A DNA stretch of 64,000 bases, taken from positions 12,524,001 to 12,588,000 of the forward strand of contig CM082577.2 in NCBI GenBank assembly GCA_040954595.2. Reading direction: 5' to 3'. This document shows, piece by piece, positions 11,488-22,871 of this stretch. The stretch comes from Balanoglossus misakiensis (lineage: Eukaryota; Hemichordata). The translations under genes and the position numbers were made by a program. How positions within the stretch are numbered: position 1 is the stretch's first letter; each line of letters begins with the position of its first letter. Below the pieces are notes generated by a model. That model worked only from the letters and a program-made list of their open reading frames with translations, was not told where the DNA came from and searched no databases.

Positions 11488-12720
11488 TTGTGTTTTATTA
11501 CATATAGTGTAAATAGACTAGAGGGAATACATATTTTATTTTTATTACATACGTCTGCTGTCTACACCATCCCTGAGAAGACCTGGGTGAGAACTGTTGC
11601 ATACGATGAACGGGAGAGATATGTTTTAGATCATGTTGAAGAGAACAGCCAAGCTAAGTATTTGATACAGCAGTCCAGATTTCATCCAATTGTGGGTGAA
11701 TTGAGATCGGAAGAATTTTTCTTTCCTTCTCTTGTGTCTTACTGGTATGAGAATTGTTATACTTTACCATCAACTTTGACAGAAGCAACTGAATACGCAA
11801 TTAAACATCATGTAGAGATGTATTGTAGGGAACATCAACTTGAGATAGAGAATGTTTGGGATGTAGTGCAGGACAGGCTTTGTGAAATTGGAGAGAAAGT
11901 ATTTCAAGACTTTGAGAAAAACAAGACTGTGTGCCTACAGTTTGATGCCTCTTATGAAGAGAATTATTTATTTGGTTTGTTGATGACCCATCCATGTTAT
12001 TCTGACAGTGAATCAGAGAAATCTATCTTTGTTAATGTTGTAACACGTGACAATTATGAGAGTGACGATTATGATAGCGACGGTTATGATAGCAGTGTGG
12101 TTCAAATGTCATCTAAATGTCTTTTTCTGAATCAGTATATACACTTTTATGCAGTTGCTTTATATATCAGTAAAACCAAAGACATATTTCTGAAGCAACA
12201 AACAGTTGAGATGTTGGTAGAGTTCATGCCAGTGACTCTACATTATGTAGCTGGTATCCTTCACGAGAATGCAATATTCTTCTTCGAAATACTCACAAAT
12301 TATATTATGAAGAAATATCCAGTGACCTATGACTGTTTTGCACTACTTGGGTCTTGTCTTCTTGAATCAAAATATCCAGAAAAGTTTACAAGCATGATTC
12401 AACAGTTATTAAAACCTCAAACATTAGAACTGTCAGAATATGATTTTATAAATAGAGTCTCTCAGCAAAGTTTGCAAGCTGCATCCCTTATTATAGGGAA
12501 CACTTCTGTTGTTCAGAATATCAATTTGACAAGCGATAAAGAAAGGGCATACATATCAGAGGAGTTCAACCAACATCTGAATGTAATGATTGAAAATCCA
12601 TCATCAACTGTCAAATTTCAAGTGAAAAACTCAACTGAATTGACTGTGGTCACTAGATATATCACATTCCACAGGCTTCTAATGACTCACATACATAAAT
12701 CTGTCAGAGGTCACAGTGAG
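11488..12720 (+). CDS. NLR-like gene, 5' part: post-NACHT / winged-helix region
   Basis: A single open frame of about 400 codons matches the part of NLR proteins after the NACHT P-loop: a sensor-like strand (GIHILFLLHTS), the WVRTVAYDERERYVLDHV segment, helices with FFFPSLVSYWYENCYTLPST (where NLRs have their proline-led LP-x-T segment), and LFLNQYIHFYAVALYIS in the place of the FLH-x-x-FQEFLAAxYL motif. Walker A and B are absent both here and in the 370 bases upstream. The true 5' boundary is unclear; homology begins near 11520. The exon can end at the GAG/GTCAGT donor at 12720, joining in phase 0 to 13470. Without that splice the frame stops at 12750. It is either a pseudogene or a NACHT-less LRR protein. 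Confidence 0.6.
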
Positions 12721-12750
12721 GTCAGTCTGAGGGGTGTGACTATTCATTAA

Positions 12751-13443
12751 ACACGTTCCGAACTAATTTCGGAATTTCCAGACAATTTTCGGAATTCCTT
12801 TTAAATTTTAGAAATTTTTCATCAGATATAAGTGTTACTATTTATTGGACATGTTTTTATCATTGTTTGCTTTTTAAGGTCATTCTCATCCCCAAAAAAG
12901 CCGCTTTAGGCCTCATGTTCAGTAAAAAATTCAGCTGAATTTTCCAGGGATCACACAAATCAGTAAAAAATTCAGCTGAATTTTTTGATGAACAAAGTCT
13001 TTCAGTAAAAAGTCAGCTGAATTTTTCTCTGATTTGTGTGATCCCTGGAAAGTTCAGCTGAATTTTACACTGATCACACATTTTTGGGAAGGTCTGGCGC
13101 AAAATAAAGGATGACAAAGTCTTTCAGTAAAAAGTCAGCTGAATTTTTCACTGATCACACATGTTTGGTAAAATTTTCAGCTGATTTTTCATTCACTGAC
13201 ATTATCTGTGAAAAAATCAGCTGAATTTTTCACTGATTTGTGTGATCCCTGGAAAGTTCAGCTGAATTTTACACTGATCACACATTTTTGGGAAGGTCTG
13301 GCGCAAAATAAAGGATGACAAATGTAAATCCAATGTCACATTTGTAAACCTCTAAGTATTGTACACTCATTCTATTAAGTATATGCAAATAGAACAGATA
13401 ATTTTTTCGGAATGTGGAATTCCGAAATTAGTTCGGAATGTGT
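12751..13443. mobile_element. inverted-repeat element with tandem TTCAGCTGAA units (693 bp)
   Basis: The ends are 26-bp inverted repeats differing at one position (ACACGTTCCGAACTAATTTC on the left; the right copy has ACACATTCC). The interior repeats TTCAGCTGAATTTT palindromes many times and has a unit of about 208 bp duplicated (13028-13115 matches 13236-13323, containing GGGAAGGTCTGGCGCAAAAT). There is no coding capacity. No target-site duplication is visible. It lies between the two halves of the NLR-like gene, wholly inside a potential phase-0 intron (12721-13469). Confidence 0.75.
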
Positions 13444-13469
13444 TCCAAGCAATTGATGACAAATTTCAG

Positions 13470-15813
13470 GATGTTGCTAATGAAACGATTCAGGCACTTG
13501 TCAAAGCATTGGGATCACTGCCTCTGTTGAAATCACTCCATTTCACTGGATTTAATGAAGCATTTATCACAAAGGTTTTCGAAATAATGGGAAATGAAAA
13601 TGTGTCATTAAAAGTAAGGAAGTTGGAGTTGCCACATAATGATATAGAATACACTTTTATTGGTGTACTTCTGAGAGCTGTCAAATGTTTTCCATTTCTG
13701 AAGGATATAGATGTCTCGAACAACAAGTTAGGTTCCCTTGGGTGTGTAGCATTGTTACCATTGGCTGGTGAAATCAATGTTCTGTTGGAGAATAATGGTG
13801 TGGAAGAAAGTCTTGAAAGGTTGTTAGAGTGTGAACAGATCGCAAACCAGGTTGGAGATTTCAAATCACATGTGACACACTTCAAAACTGTGGATGAAAT
13901 TTTCAATTTGCACAAACAACTAAACTCTGTAGAACAAATATGTGTTTCAAGTTTATCTTCTGACATTACCAACTTCCTATGTTTAAATTTGGCTTTCTTC
14001 AAGAACTTAAAACATTTAGTTATTATTGAGTGTGATTTCACTACTGACAATGCTAAAGTTGTTGCTGACAGTTTTAAGCTTCTGTTGTCTCTGAGACAAT
14101 TAGACGTCAGTTCAAATAACATAGGAGATTATGGCATTGAGTATATTGGTAGAAAACTGCATGTACTGGAACATCTTACTGATGTTAATTTTAGTAACAC
14201 TGGTATCAGTTTGAGAGGAATAGTTGGTTTGTTGAACACTGTGCGACAGAATCAACAACAAATTGTCAATGTTGCAAACAATGACATCAGGGACCTTAAG
14301 TACATCCTACTACTTGTTCCACGGGAACTGCAGACATGTTTCCATAATGTCAATTTTGATGAAGACAGTCTAACGCTAGATAAATTAGTATTCATCAAGG
14401 AAATTGTCAAAGCATGTACAAATGTGGAGGTGAGCGAGCAGTGGAGTCAGGCTGAATTTGAAGACTTCTGTGATGGGTTAAGTATTCTTTCATGTGTACG
14501 CACTCTGAAACTTAGTGGTTGTCATTTTGGAGATGTCGGTGCAGAGAGTTTAAGTAAAGGGATGAAGAATATGACTGGGCTGACACATCTGGATCTTAGT
14601 CGTAATAACATTGGAGATGTTGGTGCAGAGAGTTTAAGTAGAGGGATGGGGAATATGACTGTGATGGAATACCTGGATCTTAGTCATAATAACATTGGAG
14701 ATGTTGGTGCAGTCGAGAGTTTAACTGTGATGAAGAATATGACTGGGCTGAGACACATAGATCTTAGTCATAATAACATTGGAGATGTTGGTGCAGAGAG
14801 GTTAAGTAAAGGGATGGAGAATATGTCTGGGCTGGGACACCTGGATCTTAGTTATAATAACATTGGACATATTGGAGCAGAGAGTTTAAGTACAAAGGTG
14901 GGGAATATGACTGGGCTGTGGCACCTGGATCTTAGTCATAATAACATTGGAGATGTCGCTGCAGAGAGGTTAAGTAAAGGGATGGAGAATATGTCTGGGC
15001 TGGGACACCTGGATCTTAGTTATAATAACATTGGACATATTGGAGCAGAGAGTTTAAGTACAAAGGTGGGGAATATGACTGGGTTGTGGCACCTGGATCT
15101 TAGTCATAATAACATTGGAGATGTCGCTGCAGAGAGGTTAAGTAAAGGGATGGAGAATATGTCTGGGCTGGGACACCTGGATCTTAGTTATAATAACATT
15201 GGACATATTGGAGCAGAGAGTTTAAGTACAAAGGTGGGGAATATGACTGGGCTGTGGCACCTGGATCTTAGTCATAATAACATTGGGCATATTGGTGCAG
15301 AGAGTTTAAGTACAAAGGTGGGGAATATGACTGGGCTGTGGCACCTGGATCTTAGTTATAATAACATTGGGCATATTGGTGCAGAGAGTTTAAGTAGAGG
15401 GATGGGGAATATGACTGGGCTGAGACACCTGGATCTTAGTCATAATAACATTGGGCAAATTGGTTCAGAGAGTTTAAGTACGAAGGTGGGGAATATGACT
15501 TGGCTGAGGCACCTGGATCTTAGTCATAATAACATTGGGCATATTGGTGCAGAGAGTTTAAGTAGAGGGATGGGGAATATGACTGGGCTGAGACACCTGG
15601 ATCTTAGTCATAATAACATTGGGCATATTGGTGCAGAGAGTTTAAGTAGAGGGATGGGGAATATGACTGGGCTGAGACACCTGGATCTTAGTCATAATAA
15701 CATTGGGCATATTGGTGCAGAGAGTTTAAGTACAAAGGTGGGGAATATGACTGGGCTGAGACACTTGGATCTTAGTTATAATAACATTGGAGATGTCGGT
15801 GCAGAGAGTTTAA
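13470..15813 (+). CDS. NLR-like gene, LRR part 1 (about 16 near-identical 28-aa repeats)
   Basis: The open frame runs from before the acceptor TTTCAG/GAT at 13469 to the element at 15814. The first 350 codons hold diverged RI-type LRRs (for example LRQLDVSSNNIGDYG). From 14500 the array becomes a regular 84-bp tandem repeat of the form NMTGLxHLDLSxNNIGxxGAESLS, with 15 LDLS/IDLS motifs. A two-repeat (168-bp) higher-order unit, SKGMENMSGLGHLDLS plus STKVGNMTGLWHLDLS, appears three times at 14800-15280. LRRs of this kind form a ligand-binding solenoid. The downstream frame reads into the inserted element and stops at 15875, so this allele encodes a truncated array unless the element is removed. 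Confidence 0.75.
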
Positions 15814-16546
15814 GGTGGCATTGCATGAAAAGTTGTGATTTTTGCCAAATTTTACTTTTTTACATAAATCGGTAGGCCTAATACTGACCCACAACCTGAC
15901 TAATACGTCTTGGCGGAAATGGTGCATAATCACCCCAAAATAGCACTTTTCTGAATGAGTTCACAGCTTAACAAATAGGTGTCAACAATGCAAATAGCCG
16001 TTTTTCTCAGTTTGCATTTTCGCTGCTCTTGACAACTTCGGACTAAAATAGCTTCGCCCTGCGTTGGCCGAATTTGCTCAAATTTTGACAGGGAATTGTG
16101 TATGACCCATCCAACAAAACGCTCGTTTTGTTTGTCGATAAAGTGTCCCTGGCGGGAATAAACTCTGATTCAATACAACTCACCGTGAATTTGATCAAAT
16201 TTTCTGAAAATCTAACTTTTAAACGCTGTTACTCCTCAATGGAAGCAGATAACGCAAAACAAAATTAGCGTTTTTTTGCACGTGTACTCTAGTTTTGAAT
16301 GACATATTAAGATGCATGATGCATGGTCAACTTTTTTACCTATTTTAAATTTCATGACATAATATCAAAAAATGGTTTTTTTCACCCAAAATCGCCACCA
16401 TTTCCGGGGATCAATAATATTTGCAACTCAAACAAAAGTTCAAAATCTCAGCTTCCAGAATATATATGGTTTATGGGGGTTTTAACTTTTTCTTTGATGA
16501 GAAATAGGCCTCTGAAAAAGTCTTGACGGTTTCATGCAGTGCCACC
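15814..16546. mobile_element. TTAA-flanked inverted-repeat element (733 bp) inside the LRR array
   Basis: The left end GGTGGCATTGCATGAAA and the complement of the right end (GGTGGCACTGCATGAAA) are 17-bp terminal inverted repeats with one mismatch. TTAA flanks both sides (15810-15813 and 16547-16550), and the LRR motif resumes exactly after it. TTAA duplication is characteristic of piggyBac-type transposition; the element has no transposase and looks non-autonomous. Removing it with one TTAA restores the LRR reading frame and the 28-residue register. Confidence 0.85.
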
Positions 16547-17578
16547 TTAAGTAAAGAGATGGGGAATATGACTGGGCTGAGACAACTGGATCTTAGTCAT
16601 AATAACATTGGATATTTTGGTGCAGAGAGTTTAAGTAGAGGGATTGGGAATATGACTGGGCTGGCACACCTGGATCTTAGTTATAATAACATTGGAGATG
16701 TTGGTGCAGAGAGTTTAAGTAAAGGGATGGGGAATATGACAGGGCTGAGACAACTGGATCTTAGTCATAATAACATTGGGGATGTTGGTGCAGAGAGTTT
16801 AAGTAAAGGGATGGGGAATATGACTGGGCTGAGACAACTGGATCTTAGTCATAATAACATTGGGGATGTTGGTGCAGAGAGTTTAAGTAGAGGGATTGGG
16901 AATATGGCTGGGCTGGGACACCTGGATCTTAGTTATAATAACATTGGGGATGTTGGTGCAGAGCGTTTAAGTAAAGGGATGGGGAATATGACTGGGCTGA
17001 GACAACTGGATCTTAGTCATAATAACATTGGGGATGTTGGTGCAGAGAGTTTAAGTAAAGGGATGGGGAATATGACTGGGCTGGGACACCTGGATCTTAG
17101 TTATAATAACATTGGAGATGTTGGTGCAGAGAGTTTAAGTAAAGGGATGGGGAATATGACTGGGCTGAGACAACTGGATCTTAGTCATAATAACATTGGA
17201 AATGTTGGTGCAGAGGGGTTAAGAAAGTTGAAGAATATGACTTGGTCAGAGGATCTTGTTGGCAAAAGGACTTATTTTGGGTATTCTACATTAGCTGGTG
17301 CAGGTGTCTCATCTGGTAAATCTAAAATGTTGGTTGAGCCATATACCACGTTTAAGTCAGAAATTAGACATAAAAAAAGTCATTCACTAGAAAAAGAATC
17401 TGGTCGCAGTGAAAGTCACAAGTTGAAGTATGACACAAAAACTGCTGCAATGTCTGACATTAATGTATTAAGTGAATCTGATGTAGATGTTGATGTTCTC
17501 TTATCTAGGAAATTTAAAAGACGAGGTGAGTCACATACCTCTTCTATGTCTGAATTTGGACATGAAAAGAAGTCTTAG
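16547..17578 (+). CDS. NLR-like gene, LRR part 2 and C-terminal tail
   Basis: The same reading frame continues after the element with SKEMGNMTGLRQLDLS and holds eight more near-identical LRRs to about 17225. A low-complexity, charged and Ser-rich tail of about 115 residues follows (LVGKRTYFGYSTLAGAGVSS ... SEFGHEKKS), ending at 17576-17578. The tail has no recognised domain. Its coding end and the following bases are duplicated at 17761-17893. With parts 1 and 2 joined, about 24 regular LRRs would be present. Confidence 0.7.
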   Translation, partial: LSKEMGNMTGLRQLDLSHNNIGYFGAESLSRGIGNMTGLAHLDLSYNNIGDVGAESLSKGMGNMTGLRQLDLSHNNIGDVGAESLSKGMGNMTGLRQLDLSHNNIGDVGAESLSRGIGNMAGLGHLDLSYNNIGDVGAERLSKGMGNMTGLRQLDLSHNNIGDVGAESLSKGMGNMTGLGHLDLSYNNIGDVGAESLSKGMGNMTGLRQLDLSHNNIGNVGAEGLRKLKNMTWSEDLVGKRTYFGYSTLAGAGVSSGKSKMLVEPYTTFKSEIRHKKSHSLEKESGRSESHKLKYDTKTAAMSDINVLSESDVDVDVLLSRKFKRRGESHTSSMSEFGHEKKS

Positions 17579-17893
17579 GCTAAAAGACAATAAGATCTGT
17601 TTCCAACTTCTCAATACAAGTCAAAAACTGGTTGTTGTAAAAGTTATAAGCTGAAGTATGATACCAAATCTACAGGTGTTCCAATGTCTGAAGTTAATGT
17701 AAGTGAATCCGATGTACCGGTAGATGTTCTTTTATCTAGAAAATATAATAGACAAAGTGTGTCACATACCTCTTCCATGTCTGAATTTGGACATGAAAAG
17801 AAGTCTTAGGCTAAAAGACAATAAGATCTGTTTCCAACTTCTCAATACAAGTCAAAAACTGGTTGTTGTAAAAGTTATAAGCTGAAGTATGAT
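17527..17893. repeat. tandem duplication of the LRR gene 3' end (period 234 bp)
   Basis: The stretch from GTCACATACCTCTTC through the stop codon and CTCAATACAAGTCAAAAACTG (17527-17660) recurs at 17761-17893 with few changes. A further degraded relative continues to about 18130. The second copy is beyond the stop codon and probably not translated. Confidence 0.75.
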
Positions 17894-20540
17894 ACAAAAT
17901 GTGCCGGTGTTTCAATTTGGTTTCCAGTTTGGCTTACTCTATTGTACAGAGGAGGGTTCTGCTGAATCTGGTGTAGATGTTTTCTTCTCTCGCGAATTTG
18001 AAAGATTGGGTGAGCAGCACACCTCTTTTTAGGTATGAATTGGGAGATGAAAAAAAGCCCTTGGGGGAAAAAGACAGGAAGATCTATTTGTCACTTGTCA
18101 ATGCAAGTTGAAAACTGGTTCTTATGATAGCCACAAACCAATAAAGATTGGATGATCCATTGGCAATGTCTAATGTCAGAATCTGGTCGCCATGAAAGTT
18201 ACAAACCAAAATGATTGTATGATCCATTTCCCATCTGTAATTAAAGCCATGAAGTCTCCACATTGGATTCAGTAAAGATAACATCATTTGAAGTCACAGT
18301 TTTTGTATGAGTAAGTACATGATGAGTTTTGGAGTATTGTCCATGAATATTGAGTAATTCTGGTCTGTTGCGGGTATTTCTGACTTGAATGTGTTTTTCC
18401 AGATCATATCTGAAAGTCAATGTTGTAGGATTTCTATATTCAAGTTGGTTTTTGTCGTTTCAGTCAGCTATGACTCTCAATTGTTCATTTCCCCCCAGTT
18501 TAACTACTGACCATGTTTCCAACCAATAAGTCACTGATTTTGGTAAGGATGGGGAAGGTTAGTGGTAAATGATTTCAGATCAGTAACACTTCTGTTCCAC
18601 ATCAATATGACTGCATTGACATACCAAGGGGGAACTTGTTGAAATGACTGGGGAAGACCATGCAGTAATTATTGATTCAGATGCCGTCCATAACAAAAAT
18701 AGTGTAGGTGAAACCACGGCAGTTCAAACACATGACATTACAATACGCCCCTTAAGTTATACATAATCATCGATGTGCATTGTTTGTATCATTTTCATAA
18801 TGACGTATTGTCTTCTATTTTCCTGGGAACACTTCAGTAGTCTTAACTTGCCATGTTTTTATTCCCGAGTGTCTAATTACTCTGGTGAAGCCTTATGGAC
18901 ATTTGTTCACTTGCTCTCACAGTCTGACCTTTAAGTTTAAAATGGTTGTCAGTTTTGATATTGTTTTGAGTTGTTGTTTTATGGCCAAAGTTTCTGTACA
19001 ATTTCTGTTCTGGTAGTCGTCATTTCAGTGAGCTATGACCCTGTTGTAGATTTTCCTGTAGCCTTCTGGCAACTGCTGAACATGTTTCCAAGTAACAGAC
19101 AAAACCAGGAATTGGAAGGCACATACAAACTTTACTTAGTGACCATAAAGGCAGCCATACCAATGAACATATTTCATTGTAGTACGTTGCTCATCCACAC
19201 ATATTAATTTTGTTAGTACGGTATCCTTTTAACGTATGACTTTATTCTGCAACACTGCAGTAATATGTGTGCACAATTTTTTAAAATTCCAGAGTAGATC
19301 TTATTAAAGTGGGCCTTATCGATATTTGTTCACATGCCCTGACAGTCTGAACTGTAAATGGCCTGTAACTTTGGGTATTTGTTTGAGGTTTTGTTTGATG
19401 ACAAAGGTTACCATAGTACTTACCATACAAGGTGAGATAGAGAACTAATGAATATTAAACAATAAATAATAATTTCCCTCCATTAGTTTGTCAAATTGCC
19501 AGACGTTGCCAGTGATGATCATGAAATCAACAGAAATCAATCATTCATGAAAACACATTTCATTGTCATATGTGCCAAGATCAGTTACAAAGGCAGGTTG
19601 TGTGTGAACCAGAAAATATAACTTCTCCAACTCATTACAAAGATCATAGAATTGTCATCAGCTCCCAATTGGAATAATTATGTAATGTATATCGGAAGGA
19701 GATTTTCAGATCTTTAGGCATTGATTGTCCATATGTAACATACATTATAGTCCTATTATTATTTTTTTAATCAAGACTTGAAATTGGCAGTACTTTTTAA
19801 CCAGACATTTCAAGTGTATGAATGGTTGAGTTTTAAACTTATTCTTGTATATATTGATTGTAAATATTACATTTCCTTTTCATTATCTTGTCAAAATTTG
19901 TTTTCACACTGGATATTTTATCAATCAGAATATTTTATTTGGCCATTTTATTGAAGCTGAATTTTCATTTCTACAGCAGTGAGTACATCATTTATATTAT
20001 AATGATGTGTTTATAATTGTTTTATTGTTCTGAGTGGTACAGAAGAATTGAATCCACCATTGCACTTTTATGAACTTTAATATTTTGGAATGTCTTTCAA
20101 CATTCAATATTATTTGCAATGATGTACATTGTAGCAGTTCCACTTCGCATCTACTTGGACTTGCTAGCAACTGTGTTTTATGGGACCTGTACCCACAGCT
20201 GCAGATGAGATGACCTCTACCCTTTAAATGTTCTGTTCATTTTATTGTTTATGTTTATTGTTGTTAAGTTTAATACATTCTGTTTAGTATTACAAACGGT
20301 TTTCATAATTATTACATTCTAAATATACATTCTGAATATAAATTTAGCAATTATGTTTGAATTTGTGTTGTTTACTTTTGTTTAGGTTTATCATTGAAAA
20401 TTTATTTTTTATTAGTATTACATTATATAGTAGTCAATTTATGATCATTATTTAATTTTTTATGACTAGGTTCAAAGCATGTTATGAATTGTGCACGCAA
20501 GTTTTATATTGTGTTTATTTTTGTTCTAGTTTATTCATTT
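17894..20540. other. non-coding interval after the LRR gene
   Basis: No gene was found. A degenerate internal duplication is visible: 18890-19015 resembles 19313-19420 (GTTCACTTGCTCTCACAGTCTGA against GTTCACATGCCCTGACAGTCTGA), and 18445-18475 resembles 19005-19040. The stretch TTTGCAATGATGTACATTGTAGC near 20113 recurs after gene 2 near 36133, so the 3' flanks of the cluster share ancestry. Confidence 0.5.
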
Positions 20541-22077
20541 AGAAACTTTTTTGTTTATTATTGCATGAAGCATTAAATGTTCATCATTATTACATTATTT
20601 GTCTAGTTTATTTTATATGAGAATTTGGTTTAAAGGGAAAAATTGATAACTTTTGAAATGTTCAGTTATTTTCATTTCATTTGATGGGCTATTAATATTT
20701 GTCTACTCTCTGAAACATGTTCAATGGCTAGTTGTTACAATTCAACTTACACCCTATATATACAACTTACACATGAATATAACCATCATGTCAGCAATAT
20801 AATTTTTGGTGCAGACCAAAAATTAAATGATGGAATTATTCATGTGTAATATCCATATAAGGGTTGTGAAGTGAGTTGTGACAATCGGTCAATGAGCATG
20901 TTTCGGTTAGTAGAACAACATAAAAAGTCCATCGAAAGAATCTAAAATAACCTAAATAATGTCAAAAGTTAGTGACTTTGTTCCTTTATGTGTGAAATAA
21001 TTGTTTGAATGAAAGTGAACACAGTACACTAGAGTTTGAGCAGAATATCCACTAACTGCAGAGAATTTACCAACTCTCTACAAGCAAGCTCACTCTATAT
21101 TCACCCCCACACAAACAGTTCTTCATAAACACATCATGTATGAGATGATGCCAAAGTCAACAGAAACCACTGACTTGGTCAGGTTTTACACATAATCACA
21201 ACCAGTCCTTCAAATCTGAAAAACTTGCCATAAGACCAAATTTTAATGACCACAAATTAACCTGTCTCAAATCTATAATGTTTTCAATTTTATCTGAAAA
21301 AAAAATATTTTGGATTTAGTACATCCAATCAAATCACTATAATCCCCAAAATTGAATCCAGGTTCAGATGTGATTACCGCCCTCATGTGGTCATAATACC
21401 ACAGAAGTAATCTTTCGTACAACATTGACATACACATCAATTGATTGAGCAAAAACATGACTTAGAATTTTTTTCTTTTAAAACTTTCACTTATCTACAG
21501 TCCACACAAACAGGTTTTATGCACAGATAGGGTTGGAGCATCTGTCTATAGGCTAGATCAAGCGGATCCCAAGGGTTAATAAAGTCACTAGATGACCATG
21601 AAGAACAGAAACATAAGAAGATCCCATAGAGGGGCCGTCTGTTGGTTAATGTTTAACAGACTCACGTGACTGGAAGTAGGATGTGATAGGGTGCAAGCTG
21701 GAGGCTGGATTTTGAAGAGTTCTACCAGAGCCGAAAGTAAGTGTTTTCTTGCTAATGCGATCTATAATTCTTGATAAATCTTGAAAATAAGTGCATGAGG
21801 AATTATTTGAATTGGATTTTTGAACAGATTTGCTGCAATACAGTGGTTAAAACCTTAAATCTACTTGTGTTCAGAGGTCACCTGAGGTCACTTTAAGTGG
21901 CATTTTTCAGTAGCTATTTCCTTGTACTAAATTTGGGATCAGGCAAACTTACGTAGCGATAGAAGACAAATAGTATCATTTTTAGTATTTCGGGTTGTTC
22001 AGCTAAATTTACAGACTAGACTGGAAGATTTATGACATCCAAAAGTACCTGAAATTTGTGATTGAATTCATTACAGT
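20540..22077. repeat. upstream block, copy C (ahead of gene 2)
   Basis: Diverged third copy of the blocks at 89-1564 and 1676-3150, with several substitutions per 100 bases. It retains the candidate first exon ending in a GTAAGTG donor at 21737. Its position about 1.6 kb before the first coding exon of gene 2 shows that the duplication that made genes 1 and 2 included upstream DNA. Confidence 0.85.
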
Positions 22078-22265
22078 CGCTCTCAGACCACTGCTGTACT
22101 AGTTTTGTACATAGCACTAACACTTGTGAATAATACGGGTATAGTCATATTTTGCCAGTATCTCGGCTGCATCTTTTAGAGTCCACATAGCTAGCCGAGG
22201 GAGTGATTGGACTATGGACCTGTGCATATTCAGTGGACAGGTTGTGTTTTCCCAACAGCCAAGGT

Positions 22266-22839
22266 CAGGGGTACGTAAGAAAGCGGCGTGGCCAACTGCA
22301 ACGACGTATTTGCGAACCGAAAAGCGCGCTAGACCTTGAAAATGAATTACTTCCCGCCACGGAGAACTTGAAACGCTGCAGTTGACCCCTAAAAATACCT
22401 AGAAAATACAAGTTGAGGGCGCAATCAACATGGCGGAAGTTGTTTGCAGCGGACATCCCAGCATCTGTAAAGTTTAATTTTCGTGGAAAAATTGACATTT
22501 GGGAAATCATGTATGCATGGAAAGGGGTAGGAAGGGGTATTGTCGTATTTCAGATGTACACTCCCACCCTGTAGAGCTTGTAGGTTTTTTCGTATCTTCT
22601 TCAAAAGTAGCGAGGGTTCAGCAAAATCGTTTGGCACAACTATATTGAAACCCATTAGTCCCAGAACGCGCTAACTTTTATTCCGAAACTTTGCTTTCAA
22701 ACATATTAAAATATCAATAAATATTTAAAATATGCGCCCTCAACTTGTATTTTTTAGGTATTTTTAGGGGTCAACTACAGCGTTTCGGTTCGCAAATATG
22801 TCGTTGCAGTTCGCCACGCCGCTTTCTTACGTACCCCTG
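22266..22839. mobile_element. foldback element with 5-bp target duplication (574 bp)
   Basis: Both sides carry AAGGT (22261-22265 and 22840-22844). The ends are long inverted arms beginning CAGGGGTACGTAAGAAAGCG and extending through GGGGTCAACT(A/G)CAGCG and the GAGGGCGCA stretch. The left arm has about 50 extra bases (about 22320-22372) between GAACCGAAA and CGCTGCAG. There is no coding capacity. The paralogous site near 4000 lacks the element. Confidence 0.85.
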
Positions 22840-22871
22840 AAGGTATAAGCTGAGGCCTGCCAAAGAAGTTT

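Noticed and set aside
12751-13443. Calling a target-site duplication for the first LRR-gene element
   Set aside because: The bases outside the inverted repeats (CATTAA and TCCAAG) do not match.
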